Notes: a model not told the origin generated them from the letters alone. Shown: positions 1 to 8,448, counted from the first letter of the stretch. The stretch: 64,000 nt of DNA from Streptomyces atratus (GCF_014648655.1 NZ_BMRN01000009.1:248001-312000), one strand, 5' to 3'. Numbers and translations are program-made.

Positions 1-518
1 TGGCGCCCTTGCAGTTTGCGGGTGTGCGCATCTGATTAATTGAGGCGACCACTTGTTGAGTGCTGCGGCCTGATTTCCGCAAGGAATTCAGAATGGTGCT
101 GTGGAGGTGGTCTTTGTGTGTGGTTTCGACCCAGATAAGAACGGTTGCTGCTTCTTGGCTGGGCGATGTGCGGCCCTGGCGGAACGTGTCGAGTCCGTTG
201 CAGAGTTCGATCCAATGCGCATGCGGCAGGTGCCAGGGCTGGAGCGCTTCACGGCGGCGTTGATAATCGATGCGGGGGAAGGTGTCGTCGAGGCAGCGGG
301 CGAGGGACTCAACGGACTGATGGAACGCTGGCCACAGGCTGCGGGGCGAGAGTTCTCGCTTGAGTACCTTCTGGCTGTTGTGCTGTGTTCCATGGCACGT
401 GAAGTGCTTGCGCGCATTGGGGCCACGTGCCGCCGCCGCTCATTTCAGCGAGTTTGAGGGATGCCACTCGGCGCAAGTGCCGTTCCTCCCAACTGCTGTG
501 ATCGTCCCACTGGCTCAA
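1..518 (-). pseudogene. Frameshifted gene fragment, possibly C-terminal part of a TniQ-like or other DNA-binding protein
   Basis: Two minus-strand reading frames join into one plausible protein. From 518 the first frame encodes WEERHLRRVASLKLAEMSGG and then an HTH-like stretch, GGTWPQCAQALHVPWNTAQQ, and it ends at a stop near 309. From about 372 a second frame continues with QKVLKRELSPRSLWPAFHQS and runs without a stop to the left edge of the window. A single frameshift near 365-375 would reconnect them. Upstream of 518 the first frame is closed by a stop near 560, so the 5' end is also missing. The composition resembles the C-terminal region of transposon-associated TniQ-type proteins, but I am not certain of the family. 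Confidence 0.45.
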
Positions 519-739
519 CAGGTCTGCGGCACCGCGACGTGGAGAACCACGACTGGTCCAACAATCCCTTTACGCCGAATCCGGGAACCGGTCCGCTACC
601 CATGCCGTTCATTCCGGTCTTCTAGGGCGGATGCGCGACGGCGTGGGGCCTTATTCGGTACGCGCGGTATGATCCCGCCGGTGGCATAGGTGCCCAAAAG
701 GCACGCGGGCGGGAAATTGAACGGAAACGGGTAGGGGAA

Positions 740-1690
740 ATGAGAACTGCAGAATCCGAATTCCGCTTCAATGCGAACATTCGCGTGGAGGCCGTGTTCG
801 AGCTTCCTGATGCGGCTTCGGATCTGCGGAAAATGACCGAGGGGTGGTTCGAGGACGCGCTCGCCGAACTGGCCGGCGCCGATCTGAACCCCTTCGCGGC
901 ATCCCTGGACCTCACGGGACGCTCGAATGTGCTGAGGAAGAGCGGAATTCCCTTCGGGGAACCCGGCGAACTCTGGGGGTCCTTCGCGGTGACCCGCAAC
1001 ACGGCGAAGGGGCGGAAGATCTCTTCCAGCGTGTGGTCCCCCCGTGGCTGGCAGAAGTTCCTCCAGGGCGTCGAGGACGTTCCGTTGGGGGCGGATGTCC
1101 GTCTGTGCCGGCTCGGCGCGGACGGATATCCGGGCAGCCCGTGGATCACCCTTTCCATGAGGCGTCAGTACGACGCCCCCGAGTGGGTGACCTTCGCGGT
1201 CGACGGTTTGAGCCAGGAATTCGCCGCGCCGGACACGTCGCCGGCGGTCCAGCAGCGCTGGAGGAATTTCCTGGACCGCCGGCTGGAAGTGGCGGGAGCC
1301 GAAGGGCGGGCGTGTCTGTACGGCTGCATCGCGGACGATGTCGAGGTGGCGACCGGGCGCAGCGCCTTCGAAGTGGCGCTCGGCGTCTTCCCGTACGAGA
1401 CGCTGCCGGAGCTGAACCACGAGCTCCGGGGCTACTCCTGGATCACCGTCTGCTCACCGGGTGTCGCCCGACAGCTCGGTGGCCAGGGCGGAGTGGAGTC
1501 CAGGGGAGCGTTCTCGGCGGTGAAGCCGTTGCCCGGTGGTGGCCTGCTCCTGCAGGCCACCGGGGACATGCGCGCGTACGGTTCCGAGCGCGTCCGGGCG
1601 GTGTACGAAGCGCTCCGGCCCGTCCTCCCGGCCGGAGAGGCGCTCTCCTACATCACCCACCAGAACATCCGCCTGGTCTTCGAGGGCTGA
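740..1690 (+). CDS. Hypothetical protein, 316 aa
   Basis: I do not recognise this family. The protein has no signal peptide and no membrane segment. It begins MRTAESEFRFNANIRVEAVF and has an even, soluble alpha/beta-looking composition, with many aromatic residues such as WGSF, WSPRGW and YGCIADD. The start is supported by a purine-rich AGGGGA ribosome site at about 732-737. It stands alone between decayed DNA on both sides: the frameshifted fragment to the left and the relic array to the right. That setting fits a recently acquired or orphaned gene. A role in a toxin-immunity or contact system is possible, but nothing in the sequence shows it. Confidence 0.7.
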   Translation: MRTAESEFRFNANIRVEAVFELPDAASDLRKMTEGWFEDALAELAGADLNPFAASLDLTGRSNVLRKSGIPFGEPGELWGSFAVTRNTAKGRKISSSVWSPRGWQKFLQGVEDVPLGADVRLCRLGADGYPGSPWITLSMRRQYDAPEWVTFAVDGLSQEFAAPDTSPAVQQRWRNFLDRRLEVAGAEGRACLYGCIADDVEVATGRSAFEVALGVFPYETLPELNHELRGYSWITVCSPGVARQLGGQGGVESRGAFSAVKPLPGGGLLLQATGDMRAYGSERVRAVYEALRPVLPAGEALSYITHQNIRLVFEG

Positions 1691-1726
1691 CGCGCGAACC
1701 CTCGCGGCAGCTGACTCCGCGTCGGA

Positions 1727-2205
1727 TCAGCGGTCGGTGCGCAGTACCTCGCGGAGGGTCTGCGCGAACTCCGACGGAGCCCCGTGCCGGACGAACTCGC
1801 CACCCAGGAAACCACCGTGATTGCCGGGGAAGACCGCGGGCCCGGTGCCCAGCCGCGCCGCGATCTCCGCCGCGGCGCGGGCGGCGAACTCTCCGTCGGA
1901 CTCCTTGCCCGCTGCGACGACGACGCGTCGAGGCGGCCTGGAGCGCGGCGAAGTCGGGCCCATAGCCCGTACAGCCGAGCATGTTCTGACCCAGCAGCGG
2001 GTCGTCGCGGGAGCCATCGTCCTGGGCGGGCAGCCCGAAGTCGGCCGGTGCGGGGACGGGCTCCTCGTTCCCGTTGTCCGGGAAGGGGCCCTTCCGGCTC
2101 GTCATCGCGATGAACTTCGCCATCGCGGCTCCCGTTCCGTCGCGCAGATAGGTCGCGTGGATGTCCGCCGTGTCTACGCCGGTGCGGACGACGACGGAGT
2201 AGCCG
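1727..2205 (-). pseudogene. Alpha/beta hydrolase relic, 5'-truncated and frameshifted
   Basis: From about 2200 down to 1925 one frame encodes ATYLRDGTGAAMAKFIAMTS and DFGLPAQDDGSRDDPLLGQN. From about 1927 to the stop at 1727 another frame encodes RVVVAAGKESDGEF and then VFPGNHGGFLGGEFVRHG, the usual C-terminus of a Streptomyces alpha/beta hydrolase with the catalytic histidine in the NHGGF segment. One frameshift near 1926 separates the two parts. The nucleophile-elbow half of the protein is absent. The relic abuts a condensation-domain relic on its 5' side. Confidence 0.65.
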
Positions 2206-2214
2206 GAGCATGGG

Positions 2215-2478
2215 GAGACCGGTGCCGAGCGAGACGTCCTCTTGGCCGGAGTAGCGGGCAAGCAGGGCGGTGACGGCGGCTGCGAGGATCGCGGTCGAGG
2301 CGATGCCGTGGCTCCGGCTCAGCTCCGCGAGGGCGGCGGCGGGGGCTGGCAGCTCGCGCTCGTGCGTGGCGGTGCCGCTTGACGGATCACAGGGCGCGGC
2401 CGGTGATCCGGCAGGTCCAATGGCGGGACACCGTCCAGCCGGTCCCGCCAGAAGTCAGTCTGAGCGGGGACCGTCCGG
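2215..2478 (-). pseudogene. NRPS condensation-domain relic
   Basis: The minus strand reads TDFWRDRLDGVPPLDLPDHR, then after a frameshift near 2385 THERELPAPAAALAELSRSHG and LLARYSGQEDVSLGT. These are the familiar middle segments of a nonribosomal peptide synthetase condensation domain: the FWRDRL-DLP-D-RP block and the ALL-RYSGQ-DV-GT block. The HHxxxDG catalytic motif and everything else of the synthetase are missing. The piece is sandwiched in the same orientation between an antiporter relic and a hydrolase relic. Confidence 0.6.
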
Positions 2479-2822
2479 GGCACCGGGCGAGGCACCACCG
2501 GATTGATCATCATGGCGCCGAGCGCGGCGTGTGTCGGAGCGAGTGCGGCCGCCACGTACAGCGCGGCCCAGCCCGACACCCCGGGGAGCAGGGCCATGGC
2601 CGGCAGAGTGCCGAGACCGGCGCACACCGGCAGCCCCGAGCAGCAGAAGTCGTACACACAGACCGAGCTCAGGGAGCAGGGCCCGGAAGACAGCCGCGCG
2701 GCATCGGCGAAGAGCACCCAGACCAGCGTGACCTCGGCGAGTGCCCGCACGGTCCCGGGTGAGGGGGCCAGGTCCAGTACTCCGATTCCTTCGCCCAGCA
2801 GCACGGGGGCGCGGTGCCGCGG
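2479..2822 (-). pseudogene. Cation:proton antiporter relic (N-terminal segment)
   Basis: The minus strand encodes GVLDLAPSPGTVRALAEVTL, VWVLFADAARL, then GVSGWAALYVAAALAPTHAA and MMINPVVP. These match the first transmembrane helices of KefB/NhaP-type monovalent cation:proton antiporters, whose conserved text is usually LAPTDAALG-VVNPVVP. The usual Asp after APT is His here. The region between ADAARL and AGLGTLPAMALLP fits the family poorly, so small indels are likely. The frame runs on directly into condensation-domain sequence, giving an in-frame chimera. It ends a few bases from the stop of the universal stress protein gene. Confidence 0.6.
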
Positions 2823-2826
2823 GACC

Positions 2827-3702
2827 TCATTCGTGGGCGATGACGGCGACGGGTGCGGTGGAGTGATGGAGGACCGCGTGAGTGATCGGGCCGACGTGCG
2901 CGCCGATCGGGGACCGGCGGATGCGACGGCCGACGACTATGAGGCCCGCTTCGGAACCTGTATCCAGGAGTTGCTCGGAAGCATGTCCGATCGGCACCTG
3001 TGCGTCGAGGGTGACCGCCGGGTACATGTCCCGCCAGGGCTTCAGCATGTCGTCCAGGCCGGTGTTCATGCTTTGAGCGATCTGCGCGTTGACTTCCGGA
3101 CTGTACGCGAATCCCGACCCGGCCAGTGGGGGCAGCATCCAGCTGTGCAGCGCACGGAGTCTGCAGGCCCGCCGTGATGCCACGTCGAATGCGAAGGCGA
3201 GGAGAGCATCGCAGGGTCGGCTGATGTCGATGCCCACGACCACGTCACGGTCCGAGTGGAGGCCCCGGGCGTGCGGGATCGCGTCCTCCGTCGCGCGTAC
3301 CAGGACAACGGGCCGCTCCACGGCGTGGATGACTGCCATGCCGACCGAACCGAGGAAGAAACCCGTGAGCGTGCCCAGTCCTCGGGAGCCGAGGACCAGC
3401 ATGCCCGCGGTGGCCGTGACACCGGCAAGAGAGTCAGCCGGCCGACCGTCGAACGACTGGGTGCTGATGTCCAGCTGGGGGTGCTTCTCCCGAAGCTCGT
3501 CGGAGGCGTCGCGCAGCAGGGCCTTTACCCACTCGCGGGCCACATCGGACCTGGCGGCAGGAATGCCGGGTGGCGATGACCGTTCCTCGGCATGCACAAG
3601 GTGCAGCGGCACGCTGCGAAGGAGCGCCTCCCTCGCGGCCCAATGGGCCGCCGCGGCGCTTTCTGCGGATCCGTCGAGCCCGACGACAATGCGTGGGTCC
3701 AT
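2827..3702 (-). CDS. Universal stress protein, tandem USP domains
   Basis: The 291-residue protein holds two USP folds in tandem, roughly residues 3-136 and 152-290. Domain 1 begins with the IVVGLDGS strand-loop and has a perfect nucleotide motif, G105-x2-G108-x9-G118-S119, so it probably binds ATP. Domain 2 carries VVGRRIRRSPIGAHVGP, in which the second glycine and the Ser/Thr are lost, so it is probably non-binding. The protein is cytoplasmic. It is the last gene of a minus-strand run of USP, decayed CBS, CBS-BON and USP genes. In actinobacteria such proteins belong to hypoxia, stationary-phase and dormancy responses; that role is inferred. Confidence 0.93.
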   Translation of the reverse strand: MDPRIVVGLDGSAESAAAAHWAAREALLRSVPLHLVHAEERSSPPGIPAARSDVAREWVKALLRDASDELREKHPQLDISTQSFDGRPADSLAGVTATAGMLVLGSRGLGTLTGFFLGSVGMAVIHAVERPVVLVRATEDAIPHARGLHSDRDVVVGIDISRPCDALLAFAFDVASRRACRLRALHSWMLPPLAGSGFAYSPEVNAQIAQSMNTGLDDMLKPWRDMYPAVTLDAQVPIGHASEQLLDTGSEAGLIVVGRRIRRSPIGAHVGPITHAVLHHSTAPVAVIAHE

Positions 3703-3855
3703 GATGACCTCCCTCGGACTGGCCCTGGCTTGCGGTCAGGGGGCGCGCCTCGCCCATTTGTCCGAAGACGGCGTTTCCGGGACGGAGACCACCCGCGGGC
3801 CACGAACTCGTGTACTTGTCGATGTGGCATGGCCTTCTCCCGCCGCCTCCCGCCG

Positions 3856-4476
3856 CTAGGTGCCCGTTCGTACATCGACCGGCATGTCGTCCTGCTCGTA
3901 GCTGAGCCGATTGATCACGTCCACGACTCCGTCGACGCTCCGGCACAGACGCAGGACGATGGGGACGAGGCTGTGCCGTTCCACGGTGCCACTGAGGGTC
4001 ACGAGACCATCGGCTACTTCGACGGTCAGCGACGACGGACTGAGCCGGAGCGTGTGGGTCAGGACGTCTTCGAGGATCTCCTCCTGGATTGCACGGTCCC
4101 TGCGCAGGAAGAGTTGCAGGAGGTCGCTGCGGCTCAGGACTCCGATGAGCCGGCCCTCGCCGTCGACGACCGGGAGTCGCTTGACCTTGCGCTTCTCCAT
4201 GATGCGGGCCGCGCGGACGACGCTCCACTCGGGCGCCGCAGTGATCGCCGGGTGGCTCATGAGACCAACGGCGGTGTTCGCGCCGCTCCCGGAACTGCGC
4301 CTGCGCAGCAGGTCGGCTTCGGAGACGACGCCTACGGGACACTCCTTCTCGTCCACGACGGGCACGGCGGTGACGCCGAATTCGTCGAGGAGCCGGGCGA
4401 TCTCCTTGAACGAGGTGCCGCGCTGCACGCTGACGGCTGCGGGTGTCATGAGGTCGGAGACACTGCGATGCCTCAT
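3856..4476 (-). CDS. CBS-pair and BON domain protein
   Basis: The 206-residue cytoplasmic protein starts MRHRSVSDLMTP. It has two CBS motifs: residues about 8-60 with TAVPVVDEKECPVGVVSEAD, and about 72-122 with KVKRLPVVDGEGRLIGVLSR. A BON domain follows at about 140-200 (VEVADGLVTLSGTVERHS and VDGVVDVINRLSY). CBS pairs usually bind adenosyl ligands and sense energy charge. BON domains mediate phospholipid or protein contacts. It lies 12 bp downstream of the decayed CBS-BON copy and about 150 bp upstream of a USP gene, in line with the CBS plus USP plus polyphosphate kinase sets of actinobacterial stress islands. Confidence 0.9.
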   Translation of the reverse strand: MRHRSVSDLMTPAAVSVQRGTSFKEIARLLDEFGVTAVPVVDEKECPVGVVSEADLLRRRSSGSGANTAVGLMSHPAITAAPEWSVVRAARIMEKRKVKRLPVVDGEGRLIGVLSRSDLLQLFLRRDRAIQEEILEDVLTHTLRLSPSSLTVEVADGLVTLSGTVERHSLVPIVLRLCRSVDGVVDVINRLSYEQDDMPVDVRTGT

Positions 4477-4488
4477 CGTCGCACTCCT

Positions 4489-4788
4489 TCACGCCGGAAC
4501 TTCGGCGTCGAACCGAGCCGTCACGTCCACGACTCCCGGCACCGTGCGCGAAAGGCGGTCGGCTCCTTTCGCCCCCTGGCGTGGGCACTCGGCGGTCGCC
4601 GGTGTTACGCGCTGGTCCGTGATCCGGCGCCAGGTCGTCCACGGCGTATTCGACGGACGCGTGTCCACTACGGGCAGGGCCGATACATGGTTGTGGTCCA
4701 GGATCCGGATGACCGGCTCGAGTGACGCCTCGGGGGCGGCCGTCGACACATCCCGGGTCATGACCTCGGAGACAGTGCGATGCATCAT
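4489..4788 (-). pseudogene. Decayed, internally deleted CBS-BON protein
   Basis: The frame starts MMHRTVSEVMTRDVSTAAPE and covers the first half of a CBS domain up to HNHVSALPVVDTR. It then loses similarity and ends with LSRTVPGVVDVTARFDAEVP, which is the tail of a BON domain. At about 99 residues it is half the length of the neighbouring intact CBS-BON protein. The second CBS motif and most of BON are missing. It reads as a diverged paralogue with an internal deletion. A short expressed protein cannot be excluded, because the frame is open from start to stop. Confidence 0.6.
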
Positions 4789-4816
4789 GGTCCGAATTCC
4801 CCTTCGCTCGGGGGCG

Positions 4817-5686
4817 TCAGTCGTGGGCGATGACGGCCACGGGGGCGGTGGCGTGATGCAGGACGGCATGGGCCACCGGTCCGAGGTGCGCACCCAGAGG
4901 AGAGCGGCGCAGGTGTCGGCCGACGACGACGAGGTCCGCGCCTGCCGCGGCCTGGACGAGTTGACCGCCCGCGGAGCCCATGAACGCCGTCTGGTCCACG
5001 CTCACGGACGGGAATTCGTGGCGCCAGGGCAGCAGCAGTTCGTCCAGCAGCTGCGCGGCACTTCGGCCTGCTGCCCGTTCGTCGTAGGAGTCGATGAACG
5101 GGAAGGACCTGTAGGCGGGCGGAAGCTTCCAGCCGTGGATCGCCCGCAAGGCGCAACCGCGGCGGGCGGCCTCTTCGAAGGCGAAGGCGAGAACCTTGTC
5201 GGGTGCGTCGTGGGTGTCGACACCCACGACGATCTCGCCGTACGGGGTGGGATCGGCGTGCTTCGGTTCATCCGCGACCCGCACGAGGACCACGGGCGTA
5301 TCGGTGGCCACGAGTGTCGCCGTGCCCACCGCGCCGACGAGAAAGCCCACCAGACTGCCCAGGCCGCGGGAACCCAGGACGAGCAGGCCGACGTCGGCAG
5401 CTTCGACAGCCAGGGCTGCTGCCGGCCTGCCGGAAAGGCACCGGGCGGTGATCTCCAGGCGTGGGTGCCGGCGGCGTACCTCCCCCAGGGCCTCGGTGAG
5501 CGCCTCGTCGGCCCATCGGCCTGCCGTCTCGCGGCCCAGCCGTGGAACGGCGGGGCTGATGGGCCAGTCGATGACGTGGACGAGTCTCAGCGGCACCTGC
5601 CGCAAGGACGCCTCCTGGGCGCCCCAAGCGACAGCCGCCCGGCTCTCGGGAGAGCCATCGACACCGACGGTCACGGGGTCTTTCAT
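4817..5686 (-). CDS. Universal stress protein, tandem USP domains
   Basis: The 289-residue protein begins MKDPVTVGVDGSPESRAAVA behind a strong AGGAGGTG ribosome site, which fixes the start. Domain 1 has G105-x2-G108-x9-G118 followed by Ala119, so the phosphate-binding Ser/Thr is replaced. Domain 2 has VVGRHLRRSPLGAHLGPVAH, again degenerate. It is clearly a paralogue of the 2827-3702 protein, with a near-identical C-terminal TAPVAVIAH segment. It heads the minus-strand stress cluster. A 20-bp inverted repeat lies about 90-110 bp upstream. Confidence 0.93.
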   Translation of the reverse strand: MKDPVTVGVDGSPESRAAVAWGAQEASLRQVPLRLVHVIDWPISPAVPRLGRETAGRWADEALTEALGEVRRRHPRLEITARCLSGRPAAALAVEAADVGLLVLGSRGLGSLVGFLVGAVGTATLVATDTPVVLVRVADEPKHADPTPYGEIVVGVDTHDAPDKVLAFAFEEAARRGCALRAIHGWKLPPAYRSFPFIDSYDERAAGRSAAQLLDELLLPWRHEFPSVSVDQTAFMGSAGGQLVQAAAGADLVVVGRHLRRSPLGAHLGPVAHAVLHHATAPVAVIAHD

Positions 5687-5996
5687 GGCGGGCACCTCCT
5701 GCGCGCCGCAGGTCTGCGCTCTGTTCCGAGCCCCGCCCGGCGGAGCAGGGGCGGAGGTGGGGCCTTGTGGCCTGTTGTGGGGCCGACCAGCCCCACTACG
5801 CCGTGGGGGCCTCCTGAAGGAGGAGAGCCGTCTGCTCGCTGAGTGCCTCGGCGAGGTCGAGGAAGTCCGGCGAATCCATCTCCAGTCTCTCCCGAAGCTC
5901 TCGTCGGGTGCGAGAGCGGCGCGGCCGGTGCCGGGCACCACCACGCCGGTGGCTGTCTTACCTCTGGCAGCCTGATCGTGTGGCGACCGTTCCGCC
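5687..5996. other. Intergenic region upstream of the USP gene; operator-like palindrome and a possible coding scrap
   Basis: No complete gene is visible. The minus strand at about 5800-5915 reads RELRERLEMDSPDFLDLAEA and ends LLLQEAPTA at a stop, which has protein-like composition and could be the 3' end of a lost gene, but no start or family can be assigned. The region also holds the GTGGGGC/GCCCCAC inverted repeat listed separately. Confidence 0.4.
5777..5796. promoter_or_regulatory. 20-bp inverted repeat upstream of USP gene, candidate operator
   Basis: The sequence GTGGGGCCGACCAGCCCCAC has perfect 7-bp arms around a 6-bp centre. Its length and GGGGC/GCCCC arms recall the 20-bp GGGAC/GTCCC boxes of DosR/DevR-type response regulators that control USP genes in other actinobacteria, but it is not an exact match to that consensus. 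It lies 91-110 bp upstream of the USP start at 5686. Confidence 0.4.
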
Positions 5997-6818
5997 TCAC
6001 CCCCTGAGTTCCGACGCGTGGTCGGGAACATACGTCTGAAGGTCCCTCGGCGGCCGTTGGTACCCGGTGGCCGGCGGCCGCGGGGGCAGCTCGATCACCG
6101 GTGCAGTCACTGTCCCGTACGGCACGGTCGACAACAGATGGGCGATCATGTTCAGCCGGGCCCGGCGTTTGTCGTCGCTCTCGACGACATACCAGGGAGC
6201 CTCCGAGATGTCCGTATGGACGAACATCTCGTCCTTCGCCCGCGAGTACGCCTCCCATCGGGTGATCGATTCCAGATCCATCGGCGAGAGCTTCCACCGG
6301 CGGGTGGGATCCTGCAGTCGACGTCGGAACCGCTCCTCCTGCACCGCGTCACTCACGGAGAACCAGTATTTACGCAGCAGAATGCCGTCCTCCACCAGCA
6401 TCCGCTCGAAGATCGGGCACTGGCGAAGGAACCGCTGGTGTTCCTCCATGGTGCAAAAACCCATGACGCGTTCGACGCCCGCGCGGTTGTACCAGCTCCG
6501 GTCGAGCAGAACCACTTCCCCCGCAGCCGGCAGGTACTCGGCGTAGCGCTGGAAATACCACTGGCTGCGCTCGCGCTCGGTCGGCCGCGGCAGCGCGACG
6601 ATGCGCGCAACGCGGGGATTGAGGTGTTCGGTGACGCGCTTGATCGTGCTGCCCTTGCCTGCCGCGTCACGCCCCTCGAACACCACGACGAGCCGTGCGC
6701 CTTCCGCCCGCACCCACTCCTGGAGCTTCACGAGTTCGGTCTGGAGTCGGTACAGCTCCCGTTCGTACAGCGAGCGCGGCAGCTTTCCGGGCTTGCCCGC
6801 GCTTTTCTCGTCTGCCAT
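5997..6818 (-). CDS. ppk2: Polyphosphate kinase 2 family protein
   Basis: The 273-residue protein is a single-domain PPK2, which transfers phosphate between polyphosphate and nucleoside phosphates. Walker A lies at residues 48-56 (EGRDAAGKG, with D51 and K55). Walker B lies at about 102-112 (VVLLDRSWYNR, with D106). The lid region carries the expected RFRRRLQDPTRRWKLSPMDL arginines. The length fits class I or III PPK2 enzymes. The direction and the nucleotide preference cannot be told from sequence. It is minus strand and next to universal stress proteins, which fits energy management under starvation or hypoxia. Confidence 0.93.
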   Translation of the reverse strand: MADEKSAGKPGKLPRSLYERELYRLQTELVKLQEWVRAEGARLVVVFEGRDAAGKGSTIKRVTEHLNPRVARIVALPRPTERERSQWYFQRYAEYLPAAGEVVLLDRSWYNRAGVERVMGFCTMEEHQRFLRQCPIFERMLVEDGILLRKYWFSVSDAVQEERFRRRLQDPTRRWKLSPMDLESITRWEAYSRAKDEMFVHTDISEAPWYVVESDDKRRARLNMIAHLLSTVPYGTVTAPVIELPPRPPATGYQRPPRDLQTYVPDHASELRG

Positions 6819-7306
6819 GGGACGACGTTACGGAGGAGACCACGTTCAAAGTCAAGCATCAGCGCCGAACGGCGGTGAGCCACGACGCCATGGGCCTACG
6901 CGAACGCATCACGCAGAGGATGATGTCGCTGCGGTGTCGCGGCTGCTCCTGCGGACGAGGAGCGGGGCGTGGCGCGACGGCGGACAGCCCTCCGCAGTGG
7001 CCGTAGCGCAACGGCTCGTCCGGCAGGTCTCCGGTCGCGGTGGCCGGAGTCTTCGGAGGAGGACCCGGTCCCTGCCCCGACGCGCGTCCCGCCGGACCCT
7101 GCCCCATCAGGGCCCGCATGCGCCACGAGGAGATCTGGGGTACTCCTCGAAAGTGAAGAAGCCGTGTTCGGCGCAGATGCTCACACCATCGGTGACCCCT
7201 CACCGTCGCCTGCCTGGTTTCGGACCAGGACACACGGACGACAGCAGTCCGGACAAGCGGGCTCGTTCACGTCGTTCCAGCTTCTTACGAGACGGAGGCA
7301 GTCGTC
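6819..7306. other. Intergenic region of about 490 bp, nothing recognised
   Basis: The region lies between the divergent PPK2 and USP genes and should hold both promoters. Both strands carry open frames, but none has recognisable motifs or a credible ribosome site. I see no repeat or RNA gene. Confidence 0.4.
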
Positions 7307-8182
7307 ATGGAGCCAGTTGTCACCGTGGGCCTCGACGGCTCACCCGAGAGTCTTGCCGCTGCCCGTTGGGCCGCGGACGAAGCCGAGAGGCGCAGACTCA
7401 CGCTGCGCCTGTTGCACGCGTGGCCTCTGCTGGTGCCGGATACGCCGGGCATTCCTGCGGCGACGGATCAGAACTACTGGGCGAAGCGGATTGTGCACAA
7501 CGCGCGGGCCGAGCTCCAGGCGCGCCACCCCGGCCTCCCTGTCGTCGGCGAGCTGATTGCCGACGACGCCCAGCACGCACTGCTGCGAGCGGCATCGGAG
7601 TCCGAGATGATCGTGCTCGGTTCGCGAGGGCTGATGCCTGTCGAAAGTTATTTCCTGGGAGACATCAGCATGTCCGTCGTGGCACGGGCCGAGAGGCCGG
7701 TGGTCCTGGTGCGGGCCGAAGCGAGCGGAGAAGGGCCACAGTCCGTCCCAGCTGCCGCAGGCGGCGTAGTGGTGGCACTGAAACTGCACGGCTCCCACGA
7801 CGACCTGCTCGCATTCGCCTTCGGTACCGCAGCAGCGCGGGGCATGCCTCTTCGGGCCGTCCATGGCCAGAGTCTGCCGCTCGATGCCTATGTGCCCTGG
7901 GGTGTGGATCACGATGTGACGGAAGAAATCACTCACGACGCGCAGAAGCGCCTCAGCCAGACCCTCCGCCCCTGGCGTGAGAAGTTCCCCCTCGTGGAGG
8001 TGGCCGAGAGCATCGCACTCGAAAGCCCCGCCAAGGCCGTCGTACGGGCCGCCGAGGGCGCCGGGCTGCTGGTCGTCGGCCGACGCAAGCACCGTTCCGC
8101 CCTGGCGTCACACCTGGGCCCCGTAGCCCAAGCTGCCATCCATCACGCGCGGTGCCCAGTCGCCGTCGTCCCCCGTGCCTGA
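7307..8182 (+). CDS. Universal stress protein, tandem USP domains
   Basis: The 291-residue protein begins MEPVVTVGLDGSPESLAAAR, preceded by a GACGGAGG-like ribosome site. Domain 1 carries G105-x2-G108-x9-G118 followed by Asp119 in place of Ser/Thr. The helix after it differs from its two paralogues (MPVESYFLGDIS). Domain 2 ends VVGRRKHRSALASHLGPVAQ and CPVAVVPRA. It is the most diverged of the three USPs in the window and the only one on the plus strand, divergent from the PPK2 gene. A stress or dormancy role is inferred from family and neighbours. Confidence 0.92.
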   Translation: MEPVVTVGLDGSPESLAAARWAADEAERRRLTLRLLHAWPLLVPDTPGIPAATDQNYWAKRIVHNARAELQARHPGLPVVGELIADDAQHALLRAASESEMIVLGSRGLMPVESYFLGDISMSVVARAERPVVLVRAEASGEGPQSVPAAAGGVVVALKLHGSHDDLLAFAFGTAAARGMPLRAVHGQSLPLDAYVPWGVDHDVTEEITHDAQKRLSQTLRPWREKFPLVEVAESIALESPAKAVVRAAEGAGLLVVGRRKHRSALASHLGPVAQAAIHHARCPVAVVPRA

Positions 8183-8226
8183 TACGAGCAACCGCACGGA
8201 AGGTTCCGGACGCTGAGACTCGTCAG

Positions 8227-8388
8227 TGCCGCCCCTGCGGAGGGGACGATGCCCCCGCCGGTGGCAGCGCCTGAGGTGAGGGCCATATTCGTACGCATTC
8301 GGGATATGGAATCGGCTTGGCGCGGAAGGCCGGCGGGCACCATATCCGGGGTGATTGCGGACGGCGTCGGCATTCCTGTCGCCAGCAT
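8227..8388 (-). pseudogene. MFS transporter relic
   Basis: The minus strand reads PSAITPDMVPAGLPRQADSI, then SRMRTNMALTSGAATGGGIV. This is the central-loop signature of MFS_3-type drug exporters, of the form xxxPDxVPxxxLxxANAxxR followed by a glycine-rich helix; compare the intact MFS protein at 34902-36122. Only about 50 residues survive, with no start, and the frame then runs antisense through the next gene. It lies in the 5' region of the MpaB-family gene. Confidence 0.45.
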
Positions 8389-8448
8389 CGGGTCGGCCGG
8401 CACCCTGCCGCCCAGCAGGACCGCCACATGGTGGGAGGCGCGAGCGAC

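Noticed and set aside
3434..4642. 402-codon minus-strand open frame over the CBS-BON gene
   Set aside because: It is a different frame from the CBS and BON motifs and has arginine-rich, non-protein-like composition.
6819..7306. A small gene in the PPK2-USP gap
   Set aside because: Several frames are open, but none shows motifs, a ribosome site or consistent composition.
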